The position numbers and the translations under genes are program-made. From Epiperipatus broadwayi (lineage: Eukaryota > Onychophora > Udeonychophora > Euonychophora > Peripatidae), in assembly GCA_028023455.1 (NCBI GenBank), contig JAQFVV010012507.1, positions 2,553,456 to 2,617,455 of the forward strand: DNA of 64,000 nt, in the 5' to 3' direction. The notes under the pieces are model-generated. The model was not told the DNA's origin and searched no databases. It worked only from the letters and a program-made list of their open reading frames with translations. How positions within the stretch are numbered: position 1 is the stretch's first letter; each line of letters opens with the position of its first letter. Positions 40,696 through 53,787 of this stretch are shown here, piece by piece.

Positions 40696-41400
40696 CCTTA
40701 TCTATAGATCATAATAAGGTAGAATGGTCAATTGCTAAAAAATTTTAAATTTTAAGATATGTTTGTATGATATATAAATAATAGTAGGATAATTAGATTT
40801 TATAGTACAATTTAAAGCTGAAAATACCTGGTATATAAAAGTGTAATGGATTATTTAAAAGGAACAGTTAAATAAAGATTAAAGATATCCTTGCTTATGG
40901 TTGTAAAAGCTGGCCATATAAAATAACACAGCTATAAATAGTTAAAAGTATATTAATAATTCGAGTATAATATTTTAAAACTAATAAATTAAATCTAAAC
41001 GATATGTAATATTATAATTATATTTAATAGTCAAAATTAATCTAATATATTTTAAAAATAAACTTTAGGATGGTGAGAATTATATTTGGTTCTACATTTT
41101 AAAATTATTTTCGAAATTTTTATAAAATATATCAGTTTTGGTAATTTAGACCAAGACTTAAATTAAAAAAAAATCATCTGTTAAAGTTAGTAATCATGTG
41201 ACTGTATATTATATACCTTCACACTCGCTTGTTAGACTAATAATAAAGTTTGTGAATTATAAAACTAAATATAATTGCTATCGATCCTTAAAGTAAAAGT
41301 TGAAATATTAAATGTTGTTTTAATAATTGTTTTTAAAGTTTAAATGATTTTGATAAAATTATAATTGAATTTAAAAATATTATTCTAAGTAATATTTAAG
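40696..41400. other. AT-rich DNA without recognisable genes
   Basis: Nothing supportable seen up to the promoter-like cluster. Confidence 0.5.
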
Positions 41401-41403
41401 ACA

Positions 41404-41599
41404 TGACGTCATAAATTCTTTATTTTAAAAGGGTTTAATTTATTATAAAACTAAAATGTGTAAATTTGTTCGCGCTAAAAGTCATTAACCAATCAACGGA
41501 TGTAATTTAGCAGACAAAATATAAGAATTAGACGAAGCGGGAAAGAAAGTAATGTGTAAGTGAAGGAGGGAGTAACATATTTTTTAGCTGGATAAGACC
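41404..41599 (+). promoter_or_regulatory. Promoter-like cluster (CRE, E2F-like, CCAAT) and noncoding exon 1
   Basis: Within 140 bp are a perfect CRE palindrome TGACGTCA (41404-41411), TTCGCGC (41469), CCAAT (41489-41493) and GCGGGAAA (41537-41544), which matches the E2F/DP consensus. These CpG-containing motifs stand out in strongly AT-rich DNA. A plausible splice donor GACC|GTAAGC follows at 41600, which would end a short untranslated exon. CRE plus E2F plus CCAAT is a layout known from cell-cycle and centrosome gene promoters. Orientation is inferred from the donor and the downstream exon. No transcript evidence is available here. Confidence 0.45.
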
Positions 41600-42735
41600 G
41601 TAAGCTAGAAAAGTGATATAATTTTTAAAATTTTGCATTTATTTTAAAAGTTTTTTTTAACATATAATATTTTGACTGCCTTTACATGAAGGGCTAATTT
41701 TTTAAAAGTTTTCTTGCCAGTGATTTTATTCAAGTTTAGCCAAAACCTTGCAGTAAAAATGGAAGTACTAAAGGAAAAAATACCTAAAAATATTGCTAAA
41801 GGAAAAATATTTGTAAAGTGCCTAGATACAGCTTTATTTATGCTCAACCAAAAACTTATTATTGTAACTCAGAGGAATATAATTAGGACGCTATACGAAA
41901 ACTTAAAAGAGAAGTTATTTGCCGTCAGGAAAAAATTATGACGCACAAATTTATAAGGCTACTCTAAAGTTTTTTTTTATTCTTCTCTATGGGAAAATTA
42001 AGATGCTGTATATTATAAAGAATTATGTAAAAGGTATAATGAGAAAAAAAAATGTTTGTCCTTTTTAAAGGAAACATTACAAAGTATATAGTTACCAGAA
42101 CTTTAAAAGAAAGGAAAATTTACCGAATAATAATATGAAAGAGTCATTATTTTTTTTATGAAAAAAAAAGAACAGAAAAACTTTCTCTAAGAGAAATTGG
42201 AAAATATAAATCTAATATACTTAATAAAATGGATCCATGGAGACAGAAAAAATTTACTGAATATTTAAATAAAAGTATCTAGAAGATGCATCATAAAAGT
42301 CGCACGGGAAAATATTAGCAGAAAATATTAGAAGAGAATATGTAGACGTTTTTCTTTACGTGATTAACTAATAGCATAATTAATAATTGTATTAAATATT
42401 ATGAAAAACCAAGGATTGTCATCTATGAATATTTATTAAACAGAGCAATAATTGTTTTGCCTTAAAATAGAACATTAAGTGACTGAAGAAGAAATAATAA
42501 ACATTTTTTTTTAGCTTTAATATGAACGGTTTTCAAGAAAGTTTGATAAAGAAGTACAGTAAATATAGTTTAAATATTTTACTAATTTATTTTAGAATAT
42601 AAAATGTTATGTGAGATTAGGGAAAACATATAAACATAAATTTAGTAATATTAAAATTTAAATATAATAGCTTGATAAAATTATAGAAATATTGTTTAAA
42701 ATAAAGTGTATGGATGTGAATATTATATCTACAAG

Positions 42736-42790
42736 GATCAATGGGATGGTGAAGCCTACGGAACGCGATCGAGAAGATAAAGATCGTTTG
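42736..42790 (+). CDS. Candidate first coding exon of an unrecognised gene
   Basis: An acceptor-like TATTATATCTACAAG precedes 42736, and a donor TTG|GTAATT follows at 42791. An ATG at 42746 in the context GGGATGG opens the frame MVKPTERDREDKDRL, charged and containing two CpGs (ACGGAACGCGATCG region), unlike its surroundings. An in-frame ATG at 42710 would add 12 residues if the acceptor is not used. The exon ends in phase 0. A possible next exon is 43577-43634 (acceptor after CATCGGTCAG, frame KDIFKEIMNKIELKISYSL, donor GTAAGA), which is much less certain. I do not recognise the protein. The link to the exons at 56.5-61.3 kb is only an inference from strand and spacing. Confidence 0.4.
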
Positions 42791-42799
42791 GTAATTTTG

Positions 42800-45700
42800 A
42801 TATTTATTTATAATGCATAATGTATTTTTTTTAGATCATCTATTGATTAAGAATGAAGTGTGAAAGTTTAAATTATATGTACACATTTTATACAACATTT
42901 TTTGACATATAATGAGATAGGAGTAATTCGGAATATGCATGCAATAATTTATTTAAAGTATATTAATAATATAATTTAACAGAACAATTGTGTGATTCTT
43001 TTGAACTTTCATGTGATAAAGTATTCAGATATTTTAAAATAGTTTGTATATGAGTAAATATACGAGGAAAGTAGTAAAAAGATTTTCTTATAGAACAGTG
43101 GAATAGTTTTAAAATAAATGAATTTTATTATTGTTAGTAATGCAGATATGTATTTGTCGATGTACAGTATAGAAAAATCTTGAGAAATAAGATCGGATAG
43201 TGACTTGGAAGTACTAGTGGAGAGGAAACCAAGATGATGTTTTTTTTTAAGAAATAGGAAAAATAAAGGATTTGGATCATATTTAGTTTTGTGTGATTTC
43301 AGTATAGTTAACTAAGCCCTATGACTGAACACATATAGTTTGGACAGTGTTTTTTGCATATCTTTAAACTTTTGATGTTAGAATAAAGCTGAAGAAATAG
43401 CTTTAACATCGTTCCTATAATAGAGGTTGGTAGACAGATAAAGGTCACTCCTCTATAGTGTCTTTTAATTCACTGTGCCATGATTATCAAGGTTTATGAC
43501 GAGTAATATTCTAGTTATATTTTGATCCTATACATCTATCTTCGCTATCCTTATTTTGTGAATCTGCATCGGTCAGAAAGATATTTTTAAAGAAATAATG
43601 AATAAAATAGAACTGAAGATAAGTTATAGTTTATGTAAGAATAGTTTATTTGCTGGAATGTATAGAATTGTGTAACTTTAAAATTGAAAGTCCAAAATAT
43701 CATAAAGAGAGAAAGAATCATATAATACATTGTAAAATTAATTCGGAAATGAATATAAGATTTTTTTTGAAAAGAAATCTAAACCAAGTATTTAAAAGTG
43801 ATAATAAAATTTGAATGAATTTTTTGTTAAAATAATATTTAGAAAATAAGTATTGCATATTTATTAAGAAAATAGTTCAATAAGGTATAATAAACATATA
43901 CTTGTGCATGGTATAGTAATAGTTGTAATTATATCATCTGAAGTAAGGCTTAAATGAGAATATTAGGATTAATAAACATCGGATAATGAACAATAAAAAA
44001 CCTAATACCGAATGTAGAACAATGTTTTGACTTTGTAAGATTCCATACAACCAATATAAAACTAGAGTTTTATTATTTTGTAGAATTTTTACTACGAATG
44101 TAAATTTTGTAAAAAAAATATAATTTTAATAATATTAGGGATGAAAGTGTTTGTGATAAGCATATAAGAAATGCATTTTGTAACAAGCTAACCATAATAA
44201 TAAATCAAATAATAATACTGTATTTTCTTAAGTGTTAAAAAGATAAGATTTAACTAGGAAAAATAAATAGTATTTTGGTTTCATTTTATAAACTAATAAA
44301 CTAAGTTGAGATAGGAGAGTAAGGGATATCCAATGTATATAGTGTAAAAATATTATTAATTTATTTATGTTGTTTATAAACTTTGTTTTAAATTTATTTT
44401 AAAGTTTTGTGTCCGCGTTGTTATTTCTCCACATGGATGCATGAAATCACGATACATTTATAATTGAAACAGACATATAGGTTTTGCACAAAAGGTAAAC
44501 ATAAAAGTGTTATAATAATTTTGAGAATTTATTGGTATGTTAAAATTAAAAGATCATAATTTTATATTATTTATTGGTCATGAGTCGGTTGCCACAATAT
44601 TACATTAAATTATATGCTAATGTTGCCACACGTATTCTGTTGTCAGATTATTAAAATACTACCACGTACGTATTTATTTATTTCATTTAGGAAGAAATAA
44701 GATTATATATTATATTATTATTGTTATTATTATTTTATTATTGTTAGTTGCTGTGTAGTAGATTATGACATAAAATTCCCTTTTCATATTTTACTACCGA
44801 AATTTTAAATCAGTTAGAATACAATTTATGAACCTGAGATTTTATTTTGTTTTATTTTACTTCATTTTATTTAATTGAGCTAGATTCTTGTTATAAAGAA
44901 GATTAAAATATGATTATTATTTTAATCGTAGTGAATAGAGCTCAGAAAGTCGTAAGAATACTATGAGTTAGTTATTTGGTATAGTAAAAAGGGGGAATAG
45001 TGTTCTTATGCCATTGAGGTAGTATCGTGTGGATAATATCTCAATGTAGTCTATCTCGTTCCCCGTATTGTCACTCCATGTCTCATGAAAATAGTAAATA
45101 TTTATTAATTCATTTTAAAAATTGAACCGTATTTGTATTTTAGAAATTAGAGCTAGTAATCATTTTTAATCAATGCTGAATATTTCATTTATTTATTTGT
45201 TAACTGAGCTAGAACCCAGAATATTCGTTATAAACAATAATTTTGGGGTGAGGATGCGCGGGGGGAGGTTAGAATATATATATTCCCAGCTTTACATAAT
45301 TTAAAATTAAAATTTCATCTGGTTTATTATTTGAAAACTATAAGCTAGCTTTATCAGTAATTTTGATTAACTAGAGACCAGTTTAATGTAAATCAAATTG
45401 ACACTGTTTATTAAACAATAAAACAAAAAAAAATTAAACTTTTTAACATAATAAAACAATATAATTGTGTGTGTCGATGATATATTTTTATCATATCAAC
45501 AATTAAATGTGTTTACTATTCCAAACCCTTACCCATGATAGAAATACATAACATGACACTAATTATTTACAAAGCAAATAAAAATTTTAAAAAATATTAT
45601 TAAATCAACCATGAAGCTAACTTGCTAATTTATAATATTATACAAGTATATCCATAGTAGACTTATTGTCCAATTCAATTTAGAAATGTTTTATTTTCTT

Positions 45701-46180
45701 TGGAGACCCCCTATGTACATATATTTCCCTAAAGTGGATAGGAAAGAATGTCTGCACAGGAAGATTAGTCATTTATACTGAAAAAATAAACAAATATAAA
45801 TGATTATTAGTTAACAATAACAAAAAAATATGAACTCTGTTCTGTAATAAGTGTATATGCTTATTATGGAATAATCTCAAAGATCTTACCTTATTCCATA
45901 TCATGAAAATGATCAATGTCAAATCACTACATAAGGAAAGTTGACCTAGAATTTATTTAACAATTTTTTTTATCTAACTTAATAATTCCTTCACCCTTCA
46001 TTTTGTTGCTTTCACTCATAATGGACTCTTCCAAATTATAGACGCATTTAAGATCCCAAGTGTAGAAATAAAATAAAACTAGAATTTTACAGACATATAT
46101 AAAAATATATATTTACATAATAAAATCAACACTTTCATTAGGTCATCTTAGTTGATATCCGTGAGTTTGGCAATTATTTC
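42800..46180. other. Probable intron or intergenic AT-rich DNA
   Basis: Apart from the tentative exon at 43577-43634, I see no coding signal. The frame at 41714-41941, upstream of this interval, is K/I/N-rich and has no motif. Confidence 0.5.
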
Positions 46181-46189
46181 TTTTATGGA

Positions 46190-46900
46190 TACAGTCTATC
46201 TCTCTTCAGATCATTCTCCTTCAGTATATTATTCATCCCACACTGGAATTCCTCACTAACATGCTTGCAATAGTATTTACATCCATTTTCTGCAGTTGCT
46301 TTTTTTCTCAATTCATTTAGACATTTAGTGTAGGACATTTGACATTTTTAGGCATTATACAGGTAAGTAGATTAAGTCATTGCACTTTCATCATCAGGAC
46401 AGTAGTGCTCAGCCCTATGGCATTGTTAATTTAGCCAGAATACATTGCACAGCAGTTTATAATAGATTTAACTTTTTTTGTTTGCTATTTGGCATTTAAT
46501 GGCTTGTACAAAAATTTACTCATTTTATTTAAACACTGGTGATGTTCTATTCTTCTTTATCTGTGTTTGAATAATAGTGCAGTTTCTCAAATATCAGTTT
46601 AAAATTAGTTCAGTTACTTTATTAAACCACATGAACTTATCAAACTATTCTCTATTTCTTATGGTTTGCACTAGGAAAATTATATGGATACTTCAGAAAT
46701 CATCCTTCTTCCTGTGCATTTGAACATTTGGTCTTAGGGTGTTGGCTTTATACAGTTAATGCAATTGATGACAGAAATGGACTGGGTTTGCTTTTATATC
46801 ATGCTTAGTTTCTGGTGGGTGATATACTAGCCTTTCCATTTCCTTTGACATTGCTGTGGTTGCCTTTTGTTGTGCATACATATTATATTGGTTGTAGTTA
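46190..46900 (-). pseudogene. Possible decayed retroelement (Gag/zinc-knuckle-like)
   Basis: The minus strand has protein-like patches between stops. One is QQKATTAMSKEMERLVYH at about 46870-46815, followed by a C/H-containing stretch (HFCHQLH, then KANTLRPNVQMHRKKDDF) that faintly resembles the double zinc-knuckle linker before a gypsy-type protease. A 51-codon open frame lies at 46192-46344 (KCLNELRKKATAENGCKYYC). Resemblance is weak. An unrelated old coding sequence is equally possible. Confidence 0.25.
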
Positions 46901-47300
46901 AAAAAATAAAATTACATAACAATTCTAATTTTATTTTTCACACTTAGTTGCTTAGAGATTGGTTGACATTGGGTCAGCACTATGTTTACTAAGTCTATAT
47001 CACAATTCAGGACATACAACACATTGATAATTAATTTATTGTTGGTATGTGTATTTATATATATGAAGTTTTTTTTTTAACTGGGCTTTTATTTTTCATT
47101 AAATAAGAGAAATTTGTTCATTGTGACATTTGTTTAACTTGGTCTTTAACAAAGCAAACATATATGCATGCTTAAAATAAAGGATAGTGCATATTCAACT
47201 ACCTATTAGTTAAGCTTATGTTTTGAATGGGTTTGGTTTGGTGGTGTGGATAAATAAAGGCTGTTTTTGGTAGAATTGTAAGCTACCCTTACAACTTATA
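46901..47300. other. AT-rich DNA without recognisable genes
   Basis: Nothing supportable seen. Confidence 0.45.
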
Positions 47301-47302
47301 TA

Positions 47303-47505
47303 TGGAGTAATTCATTTTAAATCAGCTTAATTTTAAAGCACTTAACCTAGAACAACTACCCCAGGCCAAGAGTCACAGTAGACTGCACGTTTAGATTTTT
47401 TTTTTGGGATGCATCAGTCTGTCAGTTTACTTTGACTCTTGGTCTGCTACAGTTGTTTTAGGTTAAGTGCTTTCTAATTAAGTTGATTTAAAATGGATTA
47501 CTCCA
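47303..47505. mobile_element. 203-bp foldback element with ~75-bp arms
   Basis: TGGAGTAATTCATTTTAAAT at 47303 is mirrored by ATTTAAAATGGATTACTCCA ending at 47505. The arms continue through AGCACTTAACCTA, AACAACT and CCAAGAGTCA with few mismatches, around a short T-rich loop. It is non-coding and distinct in sequence from the other foldback elements in the window. Confidence 0.8.
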
Positions 47506-48563
47506 CACATTCAAGATTTTCATCTAAACATTCATTAAAAATATATTGTGTGTGTGTATATATATATAAGAAAGAGAAACAATGCATAACACTAGCTGGA
47601 CTCAATATAAAATATTTGAAATGCTCCATAACAATATTATTCCAAACACACCTCCCTTTTAAATATAGAAAACTCATTTTTTTTTTATTATAATCATGAA
47701 GTGCTTATCTATCGCTTTAATACATATACATGCATGTGCATTCCACACTCTTATTTTTCATACTGTAATTTTTTATTTATTTATTACTTTGATGATTTTT
47801 TGACTTACTTGAATTTACCATTTTCATCCCGATTTAAATAAATAAACCATCATGCAATTATATAATACTAATGAATTTTCAGTAAACAATTTAAATTTAT
47901 ATATTTAATATGATTAGCAGAATATTTTATTTTATTTTGTATAGTGACTTAATTATTTGAAATTAGTTAATACTAAAGATGGCCCTGTAGCTTTGGCTAA
48001 AACAATAAGATAACAAAAGAAATTCCAGTAAAAAAATTGTATATGAATAATTGTCATAATTTGATGGATATAAATGAATGGGAAAGCATAAGAAATGCTA
48101 AAGATTTTTAGAATATGATTGATCTTTCCAGTTCATATACATATATTATTTCATATATGTATAAAATATTTCATTTACACATCTTCATTCTTTCTATTTC
48201 ATGCTTTATTTTATAACTCAAATAGATTTCTTTATAAGAGTTTTTTTTTTTTTCCATTGCAGAAACATAGACATATGTATTTTACTCCATATGGATACTA
48301 TATTGCTTCATGAATTAATGACCATAAAGAATATTTATAATGATATATATTGTTTATAATATCTAAGCATGATGAGTATTGATCTTCTATATTGAATCAG
48401 CTTTTCAATTATGTATATATATATTACAAAAATTTCGATAATATGAGTTGATGTTTTTAAGATTTTATTACACTTATTTTGGACATATTTTAATGTTTGC
48501 TTCAATGTATACTTATCATTTTGCTTTTAGCATTAGTATTTTTGTTTCATATTTTTCATAGCA
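47506..48563. other. AT-rich DNA without recognisable genes
   Basis: Nothing supportable seen. Frames at 47493-47693 and 48119-48313 look random. Confidence 0.5.
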
Positions 48564-48752
48564 TCTTTGTTTATAAAACAAATTAAGCGTATGTCACGCT
48601 TGAATGTGAAGCTATAATAAAATACAGGAATTAATATACGCTAAGCGCTTTCGAGGTCCTTTACCTCATATTCATAGCGATGCTGTGAGCTGCGAAAATA
48701 AAAAAAAAAAAATGGGGCGGGAGAAGTTGTATGCAAAGCATATGCAAATGGA

Positions 48753-51041
48753 CTAAATAGTCCAGCATTTAGAGATGTCGAAGCATGTGTCACGTCTATT
48801 GATTGAGTTGTTATTGTTGTTGATGTAGTACGCTTCTCTGATCTTCCGCTTAATGTCGTTTTTCTCGATACAGACTATTTTAGGGTGGGAAGGTTCAAAT
48901 AAATGTCCAGTCTTCTTGGAGTGTTCCAAAAATGTTGATGAGTTATCGTTGTTTTTCATAGCTCTATTATATGTGTATCTGTGTTGTGCTGTCCGGGTGG
49001 TTGTGCCTGCCTTGGTTTCTCCAAAATAAATGGCGCCGCAACCGGGTTGTAGGCAAGTGATGCTGTAAATGACATGGGGGGTCTGAGAAGGTTCTATTTT
49101 GTCCTTGGAGTTATTGATGAGACGGTTAGTGCAAGGGGGTGTATGAAAGCTGATTTTAAATTTATTGTCCAAAATCTTGATTAGTTGGTGGGAGATTTTA
49201 TGTATGTGGGGAAGAGTGATATATGGAAGTTTAATATTGTTTTTATTAATGGTGATTTTTGTATGAAACTGCTTGATTTTGTTGTTGATAGTGTGGAGTT
49301 TATAGCCTGCCTGTAGTAGATCTTTGGTATAGAGATGTATGTTGTTCTTTCGATCTGCTTCAAACTTGCACAGCTGCATGTTTCTGTGTAGGAATGCTTG
49401 TAGTCCTGCTAATTTGTGGGAGTTAGGAACGTTAGAATGTGGATGTATAAAGCCTCTGATTTCAAAAGGCTTTATAATCATTGAATAATTTATACATGGT
49501 TCCTCGCGCGTTAACTTAAGATCCAGATAATTTAGGCTTTGGGATGCATCCTCAGATGTGGAATTAATGGTTAGCTTAGTGCTGTGCGTTAGTTCTTGTA
49601 TAATATTGTTTGTGGTGTGCTGATTGGCTAGAATAAGTATGTCGTCTACGTACCAGATGTATAAAATGTGGGGGTTATCAGCTTGGTATTTAGGCACTAT
49701 TAGTTTTTCGTAGTAATTAAGAAAAATGCTAGTTATGATTCCGCTGAGGGGGAGGCCCATCGGCCATCCGCTTTTCATATTGTACCAAGTGTGCTCAAAT
49801 GTTGTGTATATATGCTTATCCATTCAAGTTAAAAATGTAATGATGAAATTAATGCGTTCAGATGACATTGTATTGGTGAGTTCTTGTTGGATAATGTGAA
49901 TAGATTGTTTTCTGTCCACAGATCCATACAACTCTTTGACGTCAAAAGAGGTCATTCGGAAGTTGTTACAGATAGTGGCTTTTTTTGATTTTCTCCACAA
50001 CCTGAAAGGATGAATTAACAGAAAAATTCCCAAAGCCCAGGCTGTCGATTAATAGTTGATTAACCATTGTTGCGGTTTGAAAATAATGGACTCCCCCAAA
50101 ATCCATCATTAGACGCAGAGGTTCACCTGGCTTGTGGAGTTTAATGTTGGCAAACACTCTAGGAGCTTTGGTGGAGGAAGGATAAACTCGGTAGTATTCT
50201 GCAGTAGAAATGCCTTTGTTTTTATAAGGACGGAGAATGGATGCAATAAACTTATCTCGGTTAAGCTTATTGTTGAATTGTGTGACAGGAGTGAGTTGTA
50301 GATTTGTGATTTGTTCTTTTATTTTATGCTTATAGTCTTGCGAGTTTAAGAACACAAATCTATTACCCTTATCTTCTTTAAGGCAAATTAAATTATTATG
50401 ATCAATGAACCGTTTCGTAATTTTAATGTCGTTACTCCAGCTATTATTTTTTTTGTATGTAGCTGTTTTTGTGAGATAGATTTAACTATATTTGTTATGA
50501 TGCTATCTCTATGTGGATCATTAATCAAATTTGCTTCGACGTCAGCGATTAGTTCTAATCTAGGTTGTCTCCATTAGCCTCCTACAAATCTAGGTCCAAG
50601 GGAAAGGACTCTTGCTATTCTGTCAGGGGGAGTGAAGCCAGTTCTATTGACAAATGAAGTTTGTAGTAAATCAATATTTATATTTTGTTTATTAGCTAAA
50701 AATTTAATTTTCAAAACGAAGCGTTTGCGGTGGTTTATTTCTGTAAAGTTAAGTTTATCGATAATCCATTGAGGGAGGGTGTTGTTTGCTGTAATTGTGC
50801 TCCATCTTTTTCTTTCTTTACGTAATGCATTCTTACATCCATGGATAACAAAAGTCAAGAGGCGTAATTGAAGTGTGTCAATGATTTTGTCGCGATTATA
50901 AATGGAGTCGTTTATTTTTATTTTGCAGCAGTTTGGAACGATGTTAAATCTTTTGCATTCAGACAAGAATGTTAGGCGCTGTTCCAATGTTTTGACTGAA
51001 ATGCCGAGACGTAATATGAGTCTTTGTTGATACAAGTTCAT
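48753..51041 (-). pseudogene. PLE family C polyprotein, unit 1 (five lesions)
   Basis: Same 761-codon design as unit 3. Lesions relative to the other units: Gln codon 156 is TAA (50574-50576); a 2-bp gain near 50446-50468 shifts the frame; one extra T near 49980 shifts it again; the Trp of FLTWMDKH is TGA (49824-49826); and the Arg before YVDD is Trp (IWYVDD at about 49650), a change in the RT catalytic block. The net +3 bp restores frame, so the C-terminal half with GIY-YIG nuclease reads open from 49823 to 48753. It has the most lesions of the three units. Confidence 0.88.
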
Positions 51042-51275
51042 AATTGTAAATTATATAATTTTAAATCTTCTCATTCGATAAATTTAATTTATAAAACAAA
51101 TTAAGCGTATGTCACGCTTGAATGTGAAGCTATAATAAAATACAGGAATTAATATATGCTAAGCGCTTTCTAGGTCCTTTACCTCATATTCATAGCGGTG
51201 CTGTGAGCTGCGAAAATAAAAATAAAAAAAAAAAATGGGGCGGGAGAAGTTGTATGCAAAGCATATGCAAATGGA

Positions 51276-53560
51276 CTAAATAGTCCAGCGTTTAGAGATG
51301 TCGAAGCATGTGTCACGTCTATTGATTGAGTTGTTATTGTTGTCGATGTAGTACGCTTCTCTGATCTTCCGCTTAATGTCGTTTTTCTCGATACAGACTA
51401 TTTTAGGGTGGGAAGGTTCAAATAAATGTCCAGTCTTCTTGGAGTGTTTCAAAAATGTTGATGAGTTATCGTTGTTTTTCATAGCTCTATTATATGTGTA
51501 TCTGTGTTGTGCTGTCCGGGTGGTTGTGCCTGCCTTGGTTTCTCCAAAATAAATGGCGCGGCAACCGGGTTGTGGGCAAGTGATGCTGTAAACGACATGG
51601 GGGGTCTGAGAAGGTTCTATTTTGTCCTTGGAGTTATTGATGAGACGGTTAGTGCAAGGGGGTGTATGAAAGCTGATCTTAAATTTATTGTCCAAAATCT
51701 TGATTAGTTGGTGGGAGATTTTATGTATGTGGGGAAGAGTGATATATGGAAGTTTAATATTGTTTTTATTAATGGTGATTTTGTATGAAACTGCTTGATT
51801 TTGTTGTTGATAGTGTGGAGTTTATAGCCTGCCTGTAGTAGATCTTTGGTATAGAGATGTATGTTGTTCTTTCGATCTGCTTCAAACTTGCACAGCTGCA
51901 TGTTTCTGTGTAGGAATGCTTGTAGTCCTGCTAATTTGTGGGAGTTAGGAACGTTAGAATGTGGATGTATAAAGCCTCTGATTTCAAAAGGCTTTATAAT
52001 CATTGAATAATTTATACATGGTTCCTCGCACGTTAACTTAAGATCCAGATAATTTAGGCTTTGGGATGCATCCTCAGATGTGGAATTAATGGTTAGCTTA
52101 GTGCTGTGCGTTAGTTCTTGTATAATATTGTTTGTGGTGTGCTGATTGGCTAGAATAAGTATGTCGTCTACGTACCGGATGTATAAAATGTGGGGGTTAT
52201 CAGCTTGGTATTTAGGCACTATTAGTTTTTCGTAGTAATTAAGAAAAATGCTAGTTATGATTCCGCTGAGGGGGAGGCCCATCGGCCATCCGCTTTTCAT
52301 ATTGTACCAAGTGTGCTCAAATGTTGTGTATATATGCTTATCCATCCAAGTTAAAAATGTAATGATGAAATTAATGCGTTCAGATGACATTGTATTGGTG
52401 AGTTCTTGTTGGATAATGTGAATAGATTGTTTTCTGTCCACAGATCCATACAACTCTTTGACGTCAAAGGAGGTCATTCGGAAGTTGTTACAGATCGTGG
52501 CTTTTTTGATTTTCTCCACAACCTGAAAGGATGAATTAACAGAAAAATTCCCAAAGCCCAGGCTGTCGATTAATAGTTGATTAACCATTGTTGCGGTTTG
52601 AAAATAATGGACTCCCCCAAAATCCATCATTAGACACAGAGGTTCACTTGGCTTGTGGAGTTTAATGTTGGCAAACACTCTAGGAGCTTTGGTGGAGGAA
52701 GGATAAACTCGGTAGTATTCTGCAGTAGAAATGCCTTTGTTTTTATAAGGACGGAGAATGGATGCAATAAACTTATCTCGGTTAAGCTTATTGTTGAATT
52801 GTGTGACAGGAGTGAGTTGTAGATTTGTGATTTGTTCTTTTATTTTATGCTTATAGTCTTGCGAGTTTAAGAGCACAAATCTATTACCCTTATCTTCTTT
52901 AAGGCAAATTAAATTATTATGATCAATGAACCGTTTCATAATTTTAATGTCGTTACTCCAGCTATGATCTTTTATATGTAGCTGTTTTTGTGAGATAGAT
53001 TTAACTATATTTGTTATGATGCTATCTCTATGTGGATCATTAATCAAATTTGCTTCGACGTCAGCGATTAGTTCTAATCTAGGTTGTCTCCATTGGCCTC
53101 CTACAAATCTAGGTCCAAGGGAAAGGACTTTTGCTATTCTGTCAGGGGGAGTGAAGCCAGTTCTATTGACAAATGAAGTTTGTAGTAAATCAATATTTAT
53201 ATTTTGTTTATTAGCTAAAAATTTAATTTTCAAAACGAAGCGTTTGCGGTGGTTTATTTCTGTAAAGTTAAGTTTATCGATAATCCATTGAGGGAGGGTG
53301 TTGTTTGCTGTAATTGTGCTCCATCTTTTTCTTTCTTTACGTAATGCATTCTTACATCCATGGATAACAAAAGTCAAGAGGCGTAATTGAAGTGTGTCAA
53401 TGATTTTGTCGCGATTATAAATGGAGTCGTTTATTTTTATTTTTCAGCAGTTTGGAACGATGTTAAATCTTTTGCATTCAGACAAGAATGTTAGGCGCTG
53501 TTCCAATGTTTTGACTGAAATGCCGAGACGTAATATGAGTCTTTGTTGATACAAGTTCAT
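51276..53560 (-). pseudogene. PLE family C polyprotein, unit 2 (one stop, one frameshift)
   Basis: The frame opens with MNLYQQRLIL at 53560, as in the other units. A TGA replaces the second Cys codon of NCCK at about codon 39 (53444). The frame is then open through the N-terminal region and the whole RT, including FDVKELYG, MGLPLSG and IRYVDD. It breaks at about 51781, where one T is missing from a T run found in units 1 and 3. The nuclease is open in the next frame, 51695-51276 (VVYSITCPQPGC, IYFGETKAG), ending SKRWTI. RT is therefore intact in sequence but separated from the nuclease. Confidence 0.88.
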
Positions 53561-53787
53561 AATTGTAAATTATATAATTTTAAATCTTCTCATTCGATAA
53601 ATTTAATTTATAAAACAAATTAAGCGTATGTCACGCTTGAATGTGAAGCTATAATAAAATACAGGAATTAATATACGCTAAGCGCTTTCGAGGTCCTTTA
53701 CCTCATATTCATAGCGGTGCAGTGAGCTGCGAATATAAAAATAAAAATGGGGCGGGAGAAGTTGTATGCAAAGCATATGCAAATGGA

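Noticed and set aside
41714-41941. 75-codon ORF near the promoter, sharing TGCCAGTGATTTTATTCA with the exon at 56547
   Set aside because: The 18-bp match is followed by only partial similarity and a stop in the corresponding frame. In AT-rich DNA this can be chance, so I do not call a duplicated exon.
51504-51707. Plus-strand frames of 67 and 91 codons across the PLE array (51504-51707, 53016-53291, 54016-54219, 55529-55804)
   Set aside because: They are antisense shadows of the PLE coding region. They recur only because the units are copies of each other.
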